Part shown: piece after piece, positions 24,464 through 31,812 of the stretch
How positions within the stretch are numbered: position 1 is the first letter of the stretch
Layout of the letters: each line of letters begins with the position of its first letter
NCBI RefSeq assembly: GCF_014203665.1
Contig: NZ_JACHJN010000003.1
Coordinates: forward strand, 558,001 to 622,000
Reading direction: 5' to 3'
DNA from: Saccharothrix tamanrassetensis
GTDB lineage: Bacteria; Actinomycetota; Actinomycetes; Mycobacteriales; Pseudonocardiaceae
Length of the DNA: 64,000 bases
Notes under the pieces: model-generated
Seen by the model: the letters and a program-made list of their open reading frames with translations, nothing else
Databases searched by the model: none
Told to the model about the DNA's origin: nothing
Made by a program: the position numbers and the translations under genes

Positions 24464-25132
24464 ATGGCGTTTCTGACCGACGCGCTGGAGGGGCTCGCCG
24501 GACTGCCGCAGCCCGCCGTGCTGGCGGTGACCGGAGCCCTGACACTGGCGGAGTGCACGCTCGGCGTGGGCTTCATCGCGCCGGGGGAGAGCGCGCTGCT
24601 GCTCGCGGCGACGACCGTGACCAGCGTGCCGAGGTTCCTCGTCATGTGGCTCGTGGTGTCGGTGTGCGCGGTGGCGGGCGACAGCATCGGGTACTACCTG
24701 GGCCGCCGGTACGGCGACCGGATGCGGGACAGCAAGGTGGTGCGCAAGCTCGGCCAGGAGCACTGGGACAAGGCCGGTGCGCTGCTGCGCCGGCGGGGCG
24801 CGTGGGCGGTGTTCTTCGCCCGGTTCATGCCGGTGGTGCGGACCCTGGTGCCCGCGTCGGCCGGTGCGTCGAAGCTGGAGTACCGGCGGTTCCTGCCCGC
24901 TTCGATCGCGGGTGCGGTGTCGTGGTCGGCGCTGCACATCGGCATCGGGTCGGCGGCCGGCGCCTCGGCGAAGATGATCGAGTCGACCTTCAACGGCGCG
25001 ATGTGGGTCCTGATGGGCGTGGCGGTCGTCGTGGGCGTGGTGGTGTTCCTGCGCCGCCGCCGGAAGGCCGCCGCTGCCGCCGCCCGGTCCTCGGCGGCGC
25101 GCGAGCCGCAGGAGCTGGAAGAGGTCGGCTGA
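24464..25132 (+). CDS. DedA family (SNARE-associated/VTT) membrane protein
   Basis: A 222-residue integral membrane protein with the DedA signatures: the re-entrant ECTLGVGFIAPGESALLLAA, then VCAVAGDSIGYYLGRRYGDR, then GAWAVFFARFMPVVRTLVPASAGASKLEYRRFLPASIAGAVSWS, where Arg and Pro residues typical of lipid carrier or lipid scrambling DedA proteins are kept. A final membrane helix and a basic, Ala/Glu-rich tail follow. Members flip undecaprenyl phosphate or phospholipids or keep proton homeostasis; which applies is not readable. It stands alone between two palindrome-rich spacers. Confidence 0.93.
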   Translation: MAFLTDALEGLAGLPQPAVLAVTGALTLAECTLGVGFIAPGESALLLAATTVTSVPRFLVMWLVVSVCAVAGDSIGYYLGRRYGDRMRDSKVVRKLGQEHWDKAGALLRRRGAWAVFFARFMPVVRTLVPASAGASKLEYRRFLPASIAGAVSWSALHIGIGSAAGASAKMIESTFNGAMWVLMGVAVVVGVVVFLRRRRKAAAAAARSSAAREPQELEEVG

Positions 25133-25146
25133 TCGGGTTCTCGCGG

Positions 25147-25193
25147 GGTTGTTGAACGATCCGGGCAGGGGGGCTTCGGATCGTTCAACAACC
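25147..25193. promoter_or_regulatory. perfect 17-bp inverted repeat (likely dedA terminator or operator)
   Basis: ggttgttgaacgatccg (25147-25163) and its exact complement (25177-25193) are separated by a G-rich 13-base loop, 14 bp after the dedA stop. Position fits a terminator, but the A/T-containing stem and great symmetry would also suit a protein-binding site. Confidence 0.7.
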
Positions 25194-25290
25194 ACCCGCG
25201 AGCAGCGCCGCCGCCAGGTCCACGCTGCGGTGGTCGGTCGTCCTCGGCCGGGGGTGGCCGAGTGGGGATCGTCGGGCCGATCCCCGGGAT

Positions 25291-25343
25291 GGTCGAAGGG
25301 GCCACGTTCGGGGGTTCGGATCCCGAACGTGGCCCCTTCGACC
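25291..25343. repeat. perfect 22-bp inverted repeat
   Basis: Arms at 25291-25312 and 25322-25343 are exact complements with a 9-base loop. The core is gaaggggccacgttcggg. It lies midway between dedA and the SARP gene. Its perfection over 22 bp suggests a mobile or selected palindrome rather than chance. Confidence 0.85.
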
Positions 25344-25357
25344 GGGGGGAGGGCAAA

Positions 25358-25393
25358 GGGGAAGAGCCATCCCCTACCGGATGGCCCCTCCCC
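25358..25393. repeat. imperfect 15-bp inverted repeat
   Basis: ggggaagagccatcc (25358-25372) and ggatggcccctcccc (25379-25393) pair with two mismatches around a 6-base loop. It is the third hairpin in a row; the rest of 25394-25660 carries the upstream region of the SARP gene, without a gene. Confidence 0.6.
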
Positions 25394-25660
25394 GTGGAGC
25401 TGGGGACGAGGGCGGGCCGGCGTTCCGCCGCCGCGGGCTGGATGCCCCTTGCACGCCGGCCTGCCCCCGTCGATCAGGGAGAGCAGCGGGAGTTCCGCTG
25501 TCTGGTCCAACCTCCCCCACCGGGGTTCGCCCTGTGTGGTTGGTCGGACACGCTTAGCGTAAGAATGCGGCTACAGCACGACTGGAGCCGGACTGAAGTG
25601 ATCTCCTAGGCTGCGTCGTGTGGTCGGGTCAGCTTGAGCCCTTCGGCGAAGGATCGGTCG

Positions 25661-28516
25661 GTGGAGTACGACGGCGGGGAGCCCTTGCGGTTCGAGGTGC
25701 TCGGCCTTCTCCGGGTGCGGCGCGGCGAGCGGGAGGTCGACCTCGGCGCCGCCAAGCAGCGTGCCGTGCTCGCGGTGCTGCTGCTCGGCCGCAACACCCC
25801 GGTCAGCCGGAACCACATCATCGACGCGGTGTGGGGTGACGCGGCGCCCAGCAGCGCGGTCAACCTGGTGCAGACCTACGTGGCCGGGCTCCGCCGCGCG
25901 CTGGAGCCCAGCCGGGCCCGCCGCGCGCCCGCCGAGCTGCTGACCTCGGTCGGCGACGGCTACCTGCTGCGGCTGGACCCGGCGGCGGTGGACCTGGACG
26001 CGTTCGAGCGCGGTGTGGTCGCCGCGGGCCGGCTGCGGTCCACCGGCGACCTGGAGTCCGCCGCGCGCACGCTGGACGACGTCCTGGCGCTGTGGCGGGG
26101 CGAGCCCCTGGGAGGCGTGGCCGGGCTGTTCGCCGAGGTGGAACGCGGCCGGCTGGCCGAGCGCCGGCTCGCGGTGCTGGAGGAGCGGGCCGAACTGCTG
26201 CTGCTCATCGGGCGCGGCGCGGAGCTCGTGCAGGACCTGGCCGCGCTGGTCGGCGAACACCCGCTGCGGGAGCGCGGGCACGGGCTGCTGATGCGGGCGC
26301 TGTGCCAGGCGGGGCGGCAGGCCGAGGCGCTGGGCGTGTACCGCGAGGCGCGCCGGGTGCTGATCGAGGAGCTGGGCGTGGAGCCCGGCCCCGAGCTGCG
26401 CCGGCTCCAGCAGGCCGTGCTGTCCGGGGAGAACCCCGAGCCCGAGCGGCCCACCCGGCCCATCACGATCCCGGCGGCCGCGCCGGAACCCGTGCTGCAG
26501 ACGATCCCCGCGCAGCTGCCGCGGGCACCGGTCGCGCTGATCGGCCGGGACGCCGAGGTGGAGCGGCTGGACGGGCTGCTGGCGTCCTACCCGTCCGGCG
26601 GGCTGGTGCTGGTCGTCACCGGGCCCGCCGGGGTCGGCAAGACGGCCTTGGCGCTGCACTGGGCGCACCGGGTGCGCGAGGAGTTCCCGGACGGGCAGCT
26701 CTACATCGACCTGCACGGGTACGACCCGAACCAGGAGCCGTTGGGCGCGGGCGAGGTGCTGAACCGGTTCCTGCGGACGCTGGGCGTGCCGTCCGGTGAC
26801 ATCCCGGTGACCGTGGAGGAGCGCTCGGCGCTGTTCCGGACGCTCGTCGCGGACCGGCGGATGGTGGTGATGCTGGACAACGCCCGCGGCTCGACCGAGC
26901 TGATGCCGCTGCTGCCCGGATCGCCGTCGTGCGTGGTGGTGACGTCGCGCCGGCGGCTGGTCGGGTTGGTGGCGCACGCCGACGCCCGGCTGGTGGAGCT
27001 GGACATGCTCGACACGGACGCGGCGGTGGAGGTGCTGGGCCGGGTCGCCGGCCGGGACGCCACCGAGGTCGGTGCGCTGCGGCGGTTGGCGGTGCTGTGC
27101 GACGGGCTGCCGCTGGCGCTGCGGATCGCGGCGGCGCGGCTGGCGGTGTCGCCGTCGCTGCGGGTGGCCGAACTGGTCGCCGAGCTGGACGACGAGCACG
27201 GGCGGTTGGCCGCGCTGGGCCTGGAGGACGAGGACTCGACGGTCCGGGCGGCGCTGGACGCGTCCCGGCGGGCGCTGTCGCCGTTGCCCGCCCGGCTGCT
27301 GGCGTTGCTCGGGCTGCACCCCGGGACGGACGTGACGGCTTACGTGGTCGCGGCGATGGCCCGGGTCCGGGTGTCCGAGGCGCAGCGGGCCCTGGACGCG
27401 TTGACGGCGGCGAACCTGCTGTCGGTCGGCGAGCCCGGCCGGTACGGGGCGCACGACCTGGTGCGGGTGTACACGCGGACGCTGGCGGGCGAGCTGGCGC
27501 CGGAGGTGCGCCACGAGGCCACCAGCCGGATGCTGGACTTCTACCTGCACTGCGCGGACCTGGCCGACGGGTTGCTGCCGGTGGGGCGCGGCAGCGTGCG
27601 GGTCGCGCCCGAGCTCGTGCCGCAGGAGGTGCCCCGGTTGACCGGGGCCGGCGACGCGACGGCCTGGCTGGACGCGGAGCAGGGGAACCTGATCGCGGCG
27701 GCCGAGTTCGCCGGGGACGGCGTGGAGCGGGCGTGGCTCGTGCACGCCTGGCAGCTGCCGTACACGCTGTCGCGGTTCTTCTGGCTGCGGGCCGATCGCT
27801 CGACCTGGTTGCGCACCACCGAAGCCGCGATGCGGGCGGCCACCTCGCTGGGCGACCCCGAAGCGCGGTTCGTCACCCTGTTCAACCTCGGGGTCGCCTT
27901 CTCGCAGTTCCAGCGGTGGGACGAGGCGTTGGTGCGACTGCGGGAGGCCTTGGAGGTCGCGCGGTCGAGCGGGGACGTGAACGCCCAGGCGCGGGCTCTG
28001 ACGACGGTCGGCGACATGCTGCAGACGTTGGGGCGGATGGACGAGGCCGAGACGTTCTACCGGGAGGCGCTGGAGGTCAGCCGGGCCGCCGGGTCGCGGT
28101 GGGCGGAGGCCACGGCGCACCACAACCTCGGGCCCCTGTACCTGGCCATGCGGCGGTACGAGGACGCCAAGACCTGGCTGCGCGAGGCGGTGCGGATCTA
28201 CCAGGAGGTCGGCGAGCAGTGCGGCGAATCGGTCTGCCACACCGATCTCGCCGCGGTGCTGCTGGAATCCGGGGAGTTGTCGGAGGCGGTGGCTTCGGCC
28301 CGCACCGCGTTGTCGGTGGCTTCGGCGGCGGTGAGCCCTTACCACCAGGCTTTGGCGCACGACCGGCTGGCAATGGTGTTCGACCGGCAGGGAATGGCCG
28401 GGGCGGTGGCGCACTGGCAACGGGCGCTGGCGTTGTTCACGGAGTTGAATGCGCCGGAGGCGGATCAGGTGCGGGCTCGGTTGGCGCGGGTCCGGTCGGC
28501 GTCGTCGGTGGGATGA
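25661..28516 (+). CDS. SARP-family regulator with NB-ARC and TPR domains (AfsR-like)
   Basis: A 951-residue regulator. Residues 8-95 are the OmpR-like winged helix of SARPs (FEVLGLLRVRRGEREVDLGAAKQRAVLAVLLL...VSRNHIIDAVWG). Residues 100-250 form the bacterial transcriptional activator domain (VDLDAFERGV...EALGVYREARRVLIEELGVEPGPELRRLQ). Residues 285-560 are an NB-ARC ATPase with VVTGPAGVGKTALALHWA near 320. The C-terminus (700-950) has TPR repeats (ARALTTVGDMLQTLGRMDEAETFYREALEVSR and similar). GTG 25661 lies behind gaagga. Such proteins activate secondary metabolism or development; no biosynthetic cluster is in this window, though a chitinase follows. Confidence 0.95.
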   Translation: MEYDGGEPLRFEVLGLLRVRRGEREVDLGAAKQRAVLAVLLLGRNTPVSRNHIIDAVWGDAAPSSAVNLVQTYVAGLRRALEPSRARRAPAELLTSVGDGYLLRLDPAAVDLDAFERGVVAAGRLRSTGDLESAARTLDDVLALWRGEPLGGVAGLFAEVERGRLAERRLAVLEERAELLLLIGRGAELVQDLAALVGEHPLRERGHGLLMRALCQAGRQAEALGVYREARRVLIEELGVEPGPELRRLQQAVLSGENPEPERPTRPITIPAAAPEPVLQTIPAQLPRAPVALIGRDAEVERLDGLLASYPSGGLVLVVTGPAGVGKTALALHWAHRVREEFPDGQLYIDLHGYDPNQEPLGAGEVLNRFLRTLGVPSGDIPVTVEERSALFRTLVADRRMVVMLDNARGSTELMPLLPGSPSCVVVTSRRRLVGLVAHADARLVELDMLDTDAAVEVLGRVAGRDATEVGALRRLAVLCDGLPLALRIAAARLAVSPSLRVAELVAELDDEHGRLAALGLEDEDSTVRAALDASRRALSPLPARLLALLGLHPGTDVTAYVVAAMARVRVSEAQRALDALTAANLLSVGEPGRYGAHDLVRVYTRTLAGELAPEVRHEATSRMLDFYLHCADLADGLLPVGRGSVRVAPELVPQEVPRLTGAGDATAWLDAEQGNLIAAAEFAGDGVERAWLVHAWQLPYTLSRFFWLRADRSTWLRTTEAAMRAATSLGDPEARFVTLFNLGVAFSQFQRWDEALVRLREALEVARSSGDVNAQARALTTVGDMLQTLGRMDEAETFYREALEVSRAAGSRWAEATAHHNLGPLYLAMRRYEDAKTWLREAVRIYQEVGEQCGESVCHTDLAAVLLESGELSEAVASARTALSVASAAVSPYHQALAHDRLAMVFDRQGMAGAVAHWQRALALFTELNAPEADQVRARLARVRSASSVG

Positions 28517-28942
28517 CGTTTCGGCGCGGGTTCGGGTGGGTGGGTCGAATCGTGCGCGAGTCGGCGGTGACGTTCCGGACGGGAACGCCGGGTTCTCCAT
28601 TGTGGCTCGGCCCGATCTGCGGGGTTCACCGGGATTCGGCGGAATAGTGGAACGCCGCACCTCTCGCTGAGGTGGTCCTGCGGCAAGTCGCGGACGTGGT
28701 CCTGCCGTACCTCTCGCTGACGTGGTTTGCCGCCAAGGACACGGCGCTCTCCGCGCGAGCGGCGGTGGGGCAGTCCCTCGCGCGTCACGGGGTGGGTGGC
28801 CGGCGTGGTGGCGTAGCCGCGGAGGTTGGTGCTGTTGCCGCGGAGGTTGGTGCTGCGGGCGGTGTGTTCGCGCTGGTGATTGGGCTGTTCCGGGGGTGTG
28901 GAGGCGCCTTCCGGAGTCGGCGGATCCTCCGGGATCGGTTGA
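28517..28942 (+). other. intergenic region upstream of chitinase promoter, no gene assigned
   Basis: About 425 bp with no credible coding signal. It contains a direct repeat of cctctcgctga-g/c-gtgg (28663 and 28710 regions) and ggaggttggtgct-g twice (28821-28855), so it looks patched together from small duplications. The 122-codon frame at 28672 has no family resemblance and runs through the promoter repeats. Confidence 0.4.
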
Positions 28943-28986
28943 GTGGTCTGGACCTATTGACAGAAAGGTCTGGACCTATTTACGTT
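28943..28986 (+). promoter_or_regulatory. chitinase promoter with two DasR-like direct repeats
   Basis: ggtctggacctatt occurs at 28945-28958 and 28967-28980, 22 bp apart. Between them lies TTGACA (28957-28962), and an 18-base spacer leads to tacgtt (28981-28986), a plausible -10. Streptomyces chitinase promoters carry paired direct repeats of ggtcyagacct type at this position, and DasR boxes have the consensus ACTGGTCTAGACCACT; the first copy with flanks (AGTGGTCTGGACCTAT) matches 12 of 16. So N-acetylglucosamine-linked repression is likely. Confidence 0.7.
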
Positions 28987-29039
28987 TCGTTGGCTCCACT
29001 CTGCGTCGAGGTCGCCGCCTGGTGCAGGAGGTACGGCTA

Positions 29040-31358
29040 GTGCCCAGAAGGTTGCTGCCGCTGATGGCTCTGCTCGCCACGGTGGCCGGATTCGTCATCG
29101 CTGTCGTGGCCCCGTCCACGTCCAACGCCGCCTCGGGGGAGGAGTGCCGCCCTGACGGCCTCTACCAAACCCCGGGCGTCGCCGTCCCCTACTGCTCGGT
29201 GTACGACACCAACGGCCGGGAGTCGTTGGGGACCGACCACTCCCGCCGGGTGATCGGTTACTTCACCAGTTGGCGCACCGGCAAGAACGGCGCGCCCTCC
29301 TACCTCGCCTCGGACATCCCCTGGACCAAGGTCACGCACCTCAACTACGCGTTCGCGCACGTCGACGCGGCGAACAAGGTGTCGGTCGGACCGGACGGGC
29401 CGGACAACGCCGCCACCGGGATGACCTGGCCCGGTGTCGAGCTCGACCCGAGCCTGCCCTACAAGGGGCACTTCAACCTGCTCAACAAGTACAAGAAGCA
29501 GTACCCCAACGTGAAGACGCTCGTCTCCGTGGGCGGCTGGGCCGAGACCGGCGGTTTCCTGAACCCCGACGGCTCCCGCAACGCGTCCGGCGGCTTCTAC
29601 AAGATGGGCCAGTCGCAGGCCTCCATCGACACGTTCGCCGACTCGGCCGTGCAGTTCATCCGCACCTACGGGTTCAACGGCGTCGACATCGACTACGAGT
29701 ACGCGACCTCCAACAAGTACGCGGGCAACCCGGACGACTACTGGATCTCCGACGCCAACCGCGGCACGCTGTGGGCCGGCTACGAGAAGATCATGAAGAC
29801 GCTGCGGGAGAAGCTCGACCGCGCGTCCGCCGCCGACGGCAAGCACTACCTGCTGACCGCGGCCGTCCCGGCGTCCGGCTGGCTGCTGCGCGGCCAGGAG
29901 GCCTACCAGGTCACCAGGTACCTGGACTACCTCAACATCATGTCCTACGACCTGCACGGCGCGTGGAACCACTTCGTCGGCCCGAACGCCTCGCTGTACG
30001 ACGACGGCAAGGACGGCGAACTCGCGGCGGGCGGCGTCTACGGCGCGTACGACGGCATGGGGTACCTGAACACCGACTGGTCGTACCACTACTACCGGGG
30101 CGCGATGCAGGCAGGCCGGATCAACATCGGCGTGCCGTTCTACACGCGCGGCTGGCAGGGCGTCACCGGCGGCACGAACGGGCTGTGGGGCAAGGCGGCG
30201 CTGCCGGACCAGACCAAGTGCCCGCCCGGCACCGGCGGCAACGTCGGCTCGACCACCCCGTGCGGCAACGGCGCGGTCGGCATCGACAACCTGTGGCACG
30301 ACCTGGACAAGACCGGCGCCGAGACCCCGGCGGGCGCGAACCCGATGTGGCACGCCAAGAACCTGGAGAACGAGATCACGCCGGACTACCTGGAGCAGTA
30401 CGGCCTGGACCCGAAGAACGACCCGACCGACCGGGTCTCCGGTTCGTACACCCGCCACTACGACAACACGCTGACCACGCCGTGGCTGTGGAACGCCGAG
30501 AAGAAGGTGTTCCTGTCCACTGAGGACGAGCAGTCCATCGCGGCCAAGGCGAAGTACGTGGCGGACAAGGGCATCGGCGGCGTGATGATCTGGGAGCTGG
30601 CGGGCGACTACCGCTTCGACAGCGCCAAGAACCAGTACACCATCGGCGACACCCTGCTCACCAAGCTCAACGACGGGCTGCGCGGCGCGGCGCCCTACGG
30701 CAACCAGAAGGCCGCCGGGACGCCCCCGTCGCAGGTGCTCAACGTGTCGGCGACGGTGTCCGGGTTCGCGCTGGGCGACAACAACTACCCGATCAACCCG
30801 AAGCTGAAGATCACCAACAACTCCACGACCACCCTCCCGGGCGGCACGAAGATCGAGTTCGACTACGGCACCAGCGCCCCGGGCAACATGTCCGACCAGT
30901 CCGGGTTCGGGCTGCGGGTCACCGCCAAGGGGCACAGCGGCAGCAACGTCGGCGGCATCAAGGGCGACTTCCAGCACGTCGAGCTGACCCTGCCGTCCTG
31001 GCAGACGCTGGCGCCGGGCGCCTCGGTGGACGTGGCGCTGAGCTACCAGCTGCCGATCGCGTCGCCGTCGAACTTCAAGCTGACCTTCGGCGGCAAGTCC
31101 TACGCCATCGCCTCGGACCACCCGCGGGCCGGCGGCGGACCCGACCCGACCGACCCGACCGACCCGTCCACGACGACCACCACGACCACGACCGACCCGG
31201 CCTGCGCGGTGGCCGCCTGGGACGCCACGAAGGTCTACAACGGCGGCAACCAGGTCTCCCACAAGGGCAAGAAGTGGCAGGCCAAGTGGTGGACGCAGGG
31301 TCAGGAGCCGGGTACCACCGGCGAGTGGGGGGTGTGGAAGGACCTGGGGGCCTGCTGA
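29040..31358 (+). CDS. secreted family 18 chitinase with chitin-binding module
   Basis: A 772-residue extracellular enzyme. Start GTG lies 7 bases after aggaggt. A signal peptide (residues 1-31, two Arg, hydrophobic core, cleavage near SNA-A) leads to a GH18 barrel (about 70-545) with SVGGWAETGGF and the catalytic FNGVDIDYEY (D216, D218, E220). Residues 560-690 resemble the ChiC-type C-terminal domain. A DPTDPTDPS-T8 linker leads to a C-terminal CBM5/12 (CAVAAWDATKVYNGGNQVSHKGKKWQAKWW). It hydrolyses chitin to oligosaccharides by substrate-assisted catalysis. Regulation by the DasR-like repeats at 28943-28986 fits. Confidence 0.96.
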   Translation: MPRRLLPLMALLATVAGFVIAVVAPSTSNAASGEECRPDGLYQTPGVAVPYCSVYDTNGRESLGTDHSRRVIGYFTSWRTGKNGAPSYLASDIPWTKVTHLNYAFAHVDAANKVSVGPDGPDNAATGMTWPGVELDPSLPYKGHFNLLNKYKKQYPNVKTLVSVGGWAETGGFLNPDGSRNASGGFYKMGQSQASIDTFADSAVQFIRTYGFNGVDIDYEYATSNKYAGNPDDYWISDANRGTLWAGYEKIMKTLREKLDRASAADGKHYLLTAAVPASGWLLRGQEAYQVTRYLDYLNIMSYDLHGAWNHFVGPNASLYDDGKDGELAAGGVYGAYDGMGYLNTDWSYHYYRGAMQAGRINIGVPFYTRGWQGVTGGTNGLWGKAALPDQTKCPPGTGGNVGSTTPCGNGAVGIDNLWHDLDKTGAETPAGANPMWHAKNLENEITPDYLEQYGLDPKNDPTDRVSGSYTRHYDNTLTTPWLWNAEKKVFLSTEDEQSIAAKAKYVADKGIGGVMIWELAGDYRFDSAKNQYTIGDTLLTKLNDGLRGAAPYGNQKAAGTPPSQVLNVSATVSGFALGDNNYPINPKLKITNNSTTTLPGGTKIEFDYGTSAPGNMSDQSGFGLRVTAKGHSGSNVGGIKGDFQHVELTLPSWQTLAPGASVDVALSYQLPIASPSNFKLTFGGKSYAIASDHPRAGGGPDPTDPTDPSTTTTTTTTDPACAVAAWDATKVYNGGNQVSHKGKKWQAKWWTQGQEPGTTGEWGVWKDLGAC

Positions 31359-31361
31359 GGT

Positions 31362-31383
31362 CCCGGGCCTGCTGCGGCCCGGG
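31362..31383 (+). terminator. hairpin after chitinase
   Basis: cccgggcc and ggcccggg pair around a tgctgc loop, beginning 4 bp after the stop codon. No T-run follows. Confidence 0.7.
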
Positions 31384-31465
31384 GCCCGCGGGAACCGTGA
31401 CGAGGTCTGAGGCCGTGAGGCTCGACAGACCGTGATCAGGTCCCGCCGAGGTCCTGCTGAGGCAT

Positions 31466-31508
31466 CCCTTACCCGCCGTCTGCCACCCCTTACGGCGGCG
31501 GGTAAGGG
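31466..31508. promoter_or_regulatory. perfect 13-bp inverted repeat upstream of the small protein/LuxR pair
   Basis: cccttacccgccg (31466-31478) and cggcgggtaaggg (31496-31508) are exact complements with a 17-base loop. It lies about 105 bp before the small gene at 31613. The long loop favours an operator over a terminator. Confidence 0.55.
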
Positions 31509-31612
31509 AAACCAGCACGCCAACCCACGTGAACACCCGATGCCCGCCCGGGTGCCTCAGGACGACTCTTCTCCTCATCAGCGAGAACGAACGCAACGAG
31601 GAGACAGTCACC

Positions 31613-31801
31613 ATGGAATGGACGCCCGAGGCACTGAAGGCGGAGATCGACTACCGGCAGGCGGCCCTGCGCGCCGACGCGGCGCAGTTCCGCATCGCCC
31701 GGCGGAGCGCCCCGCCGAAGCGGTCCTGGTGGCGGCGGGTGGGCCGGCGGGCGCACCCGAAGGTCCCGGCACCGCGAAATGGTCACCGCGACGCCGCCTG
31801 A
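31613..31801 (+). CDS. small basic protein of unknown function
   Basis: A 62-residue protein behind a gaggag site 9 bases before the ATG. It has an acidic helical N-terminus (EWTPEALKAEIDYRQAALRADAAQFRIAR) and a very basic C-terminus (PPKRSWWRRVGRRAHPK). No domain recognised. It ends 11 bp before the LuxR-type regulator, so the two are probably co-transcribed and it may assist or be controlled with that regulator. Confidence 0.65.
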   Translation: MEWTPEALKAEIDYRQAALRADAAQFRIARRSAPPKRSWWRRVGRRAHPKVPAPRNGHRDAA

Positions 31802-31812
31802 GGTGTGCGAAC

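Noticed and set aside
26929-28647. 572-codon alternative frame inside the SARP gene
   Set aside because: Gly/Arg/Ala-rich shadow; the real frame shows NB-ARC and TPR motifs throughout.
28672-29040. 122-codon frame before the chitinase
   Set aside because: It runs through the promoter repeats and -35/-10 region, has no ribosome site and its translation is unlike any family.
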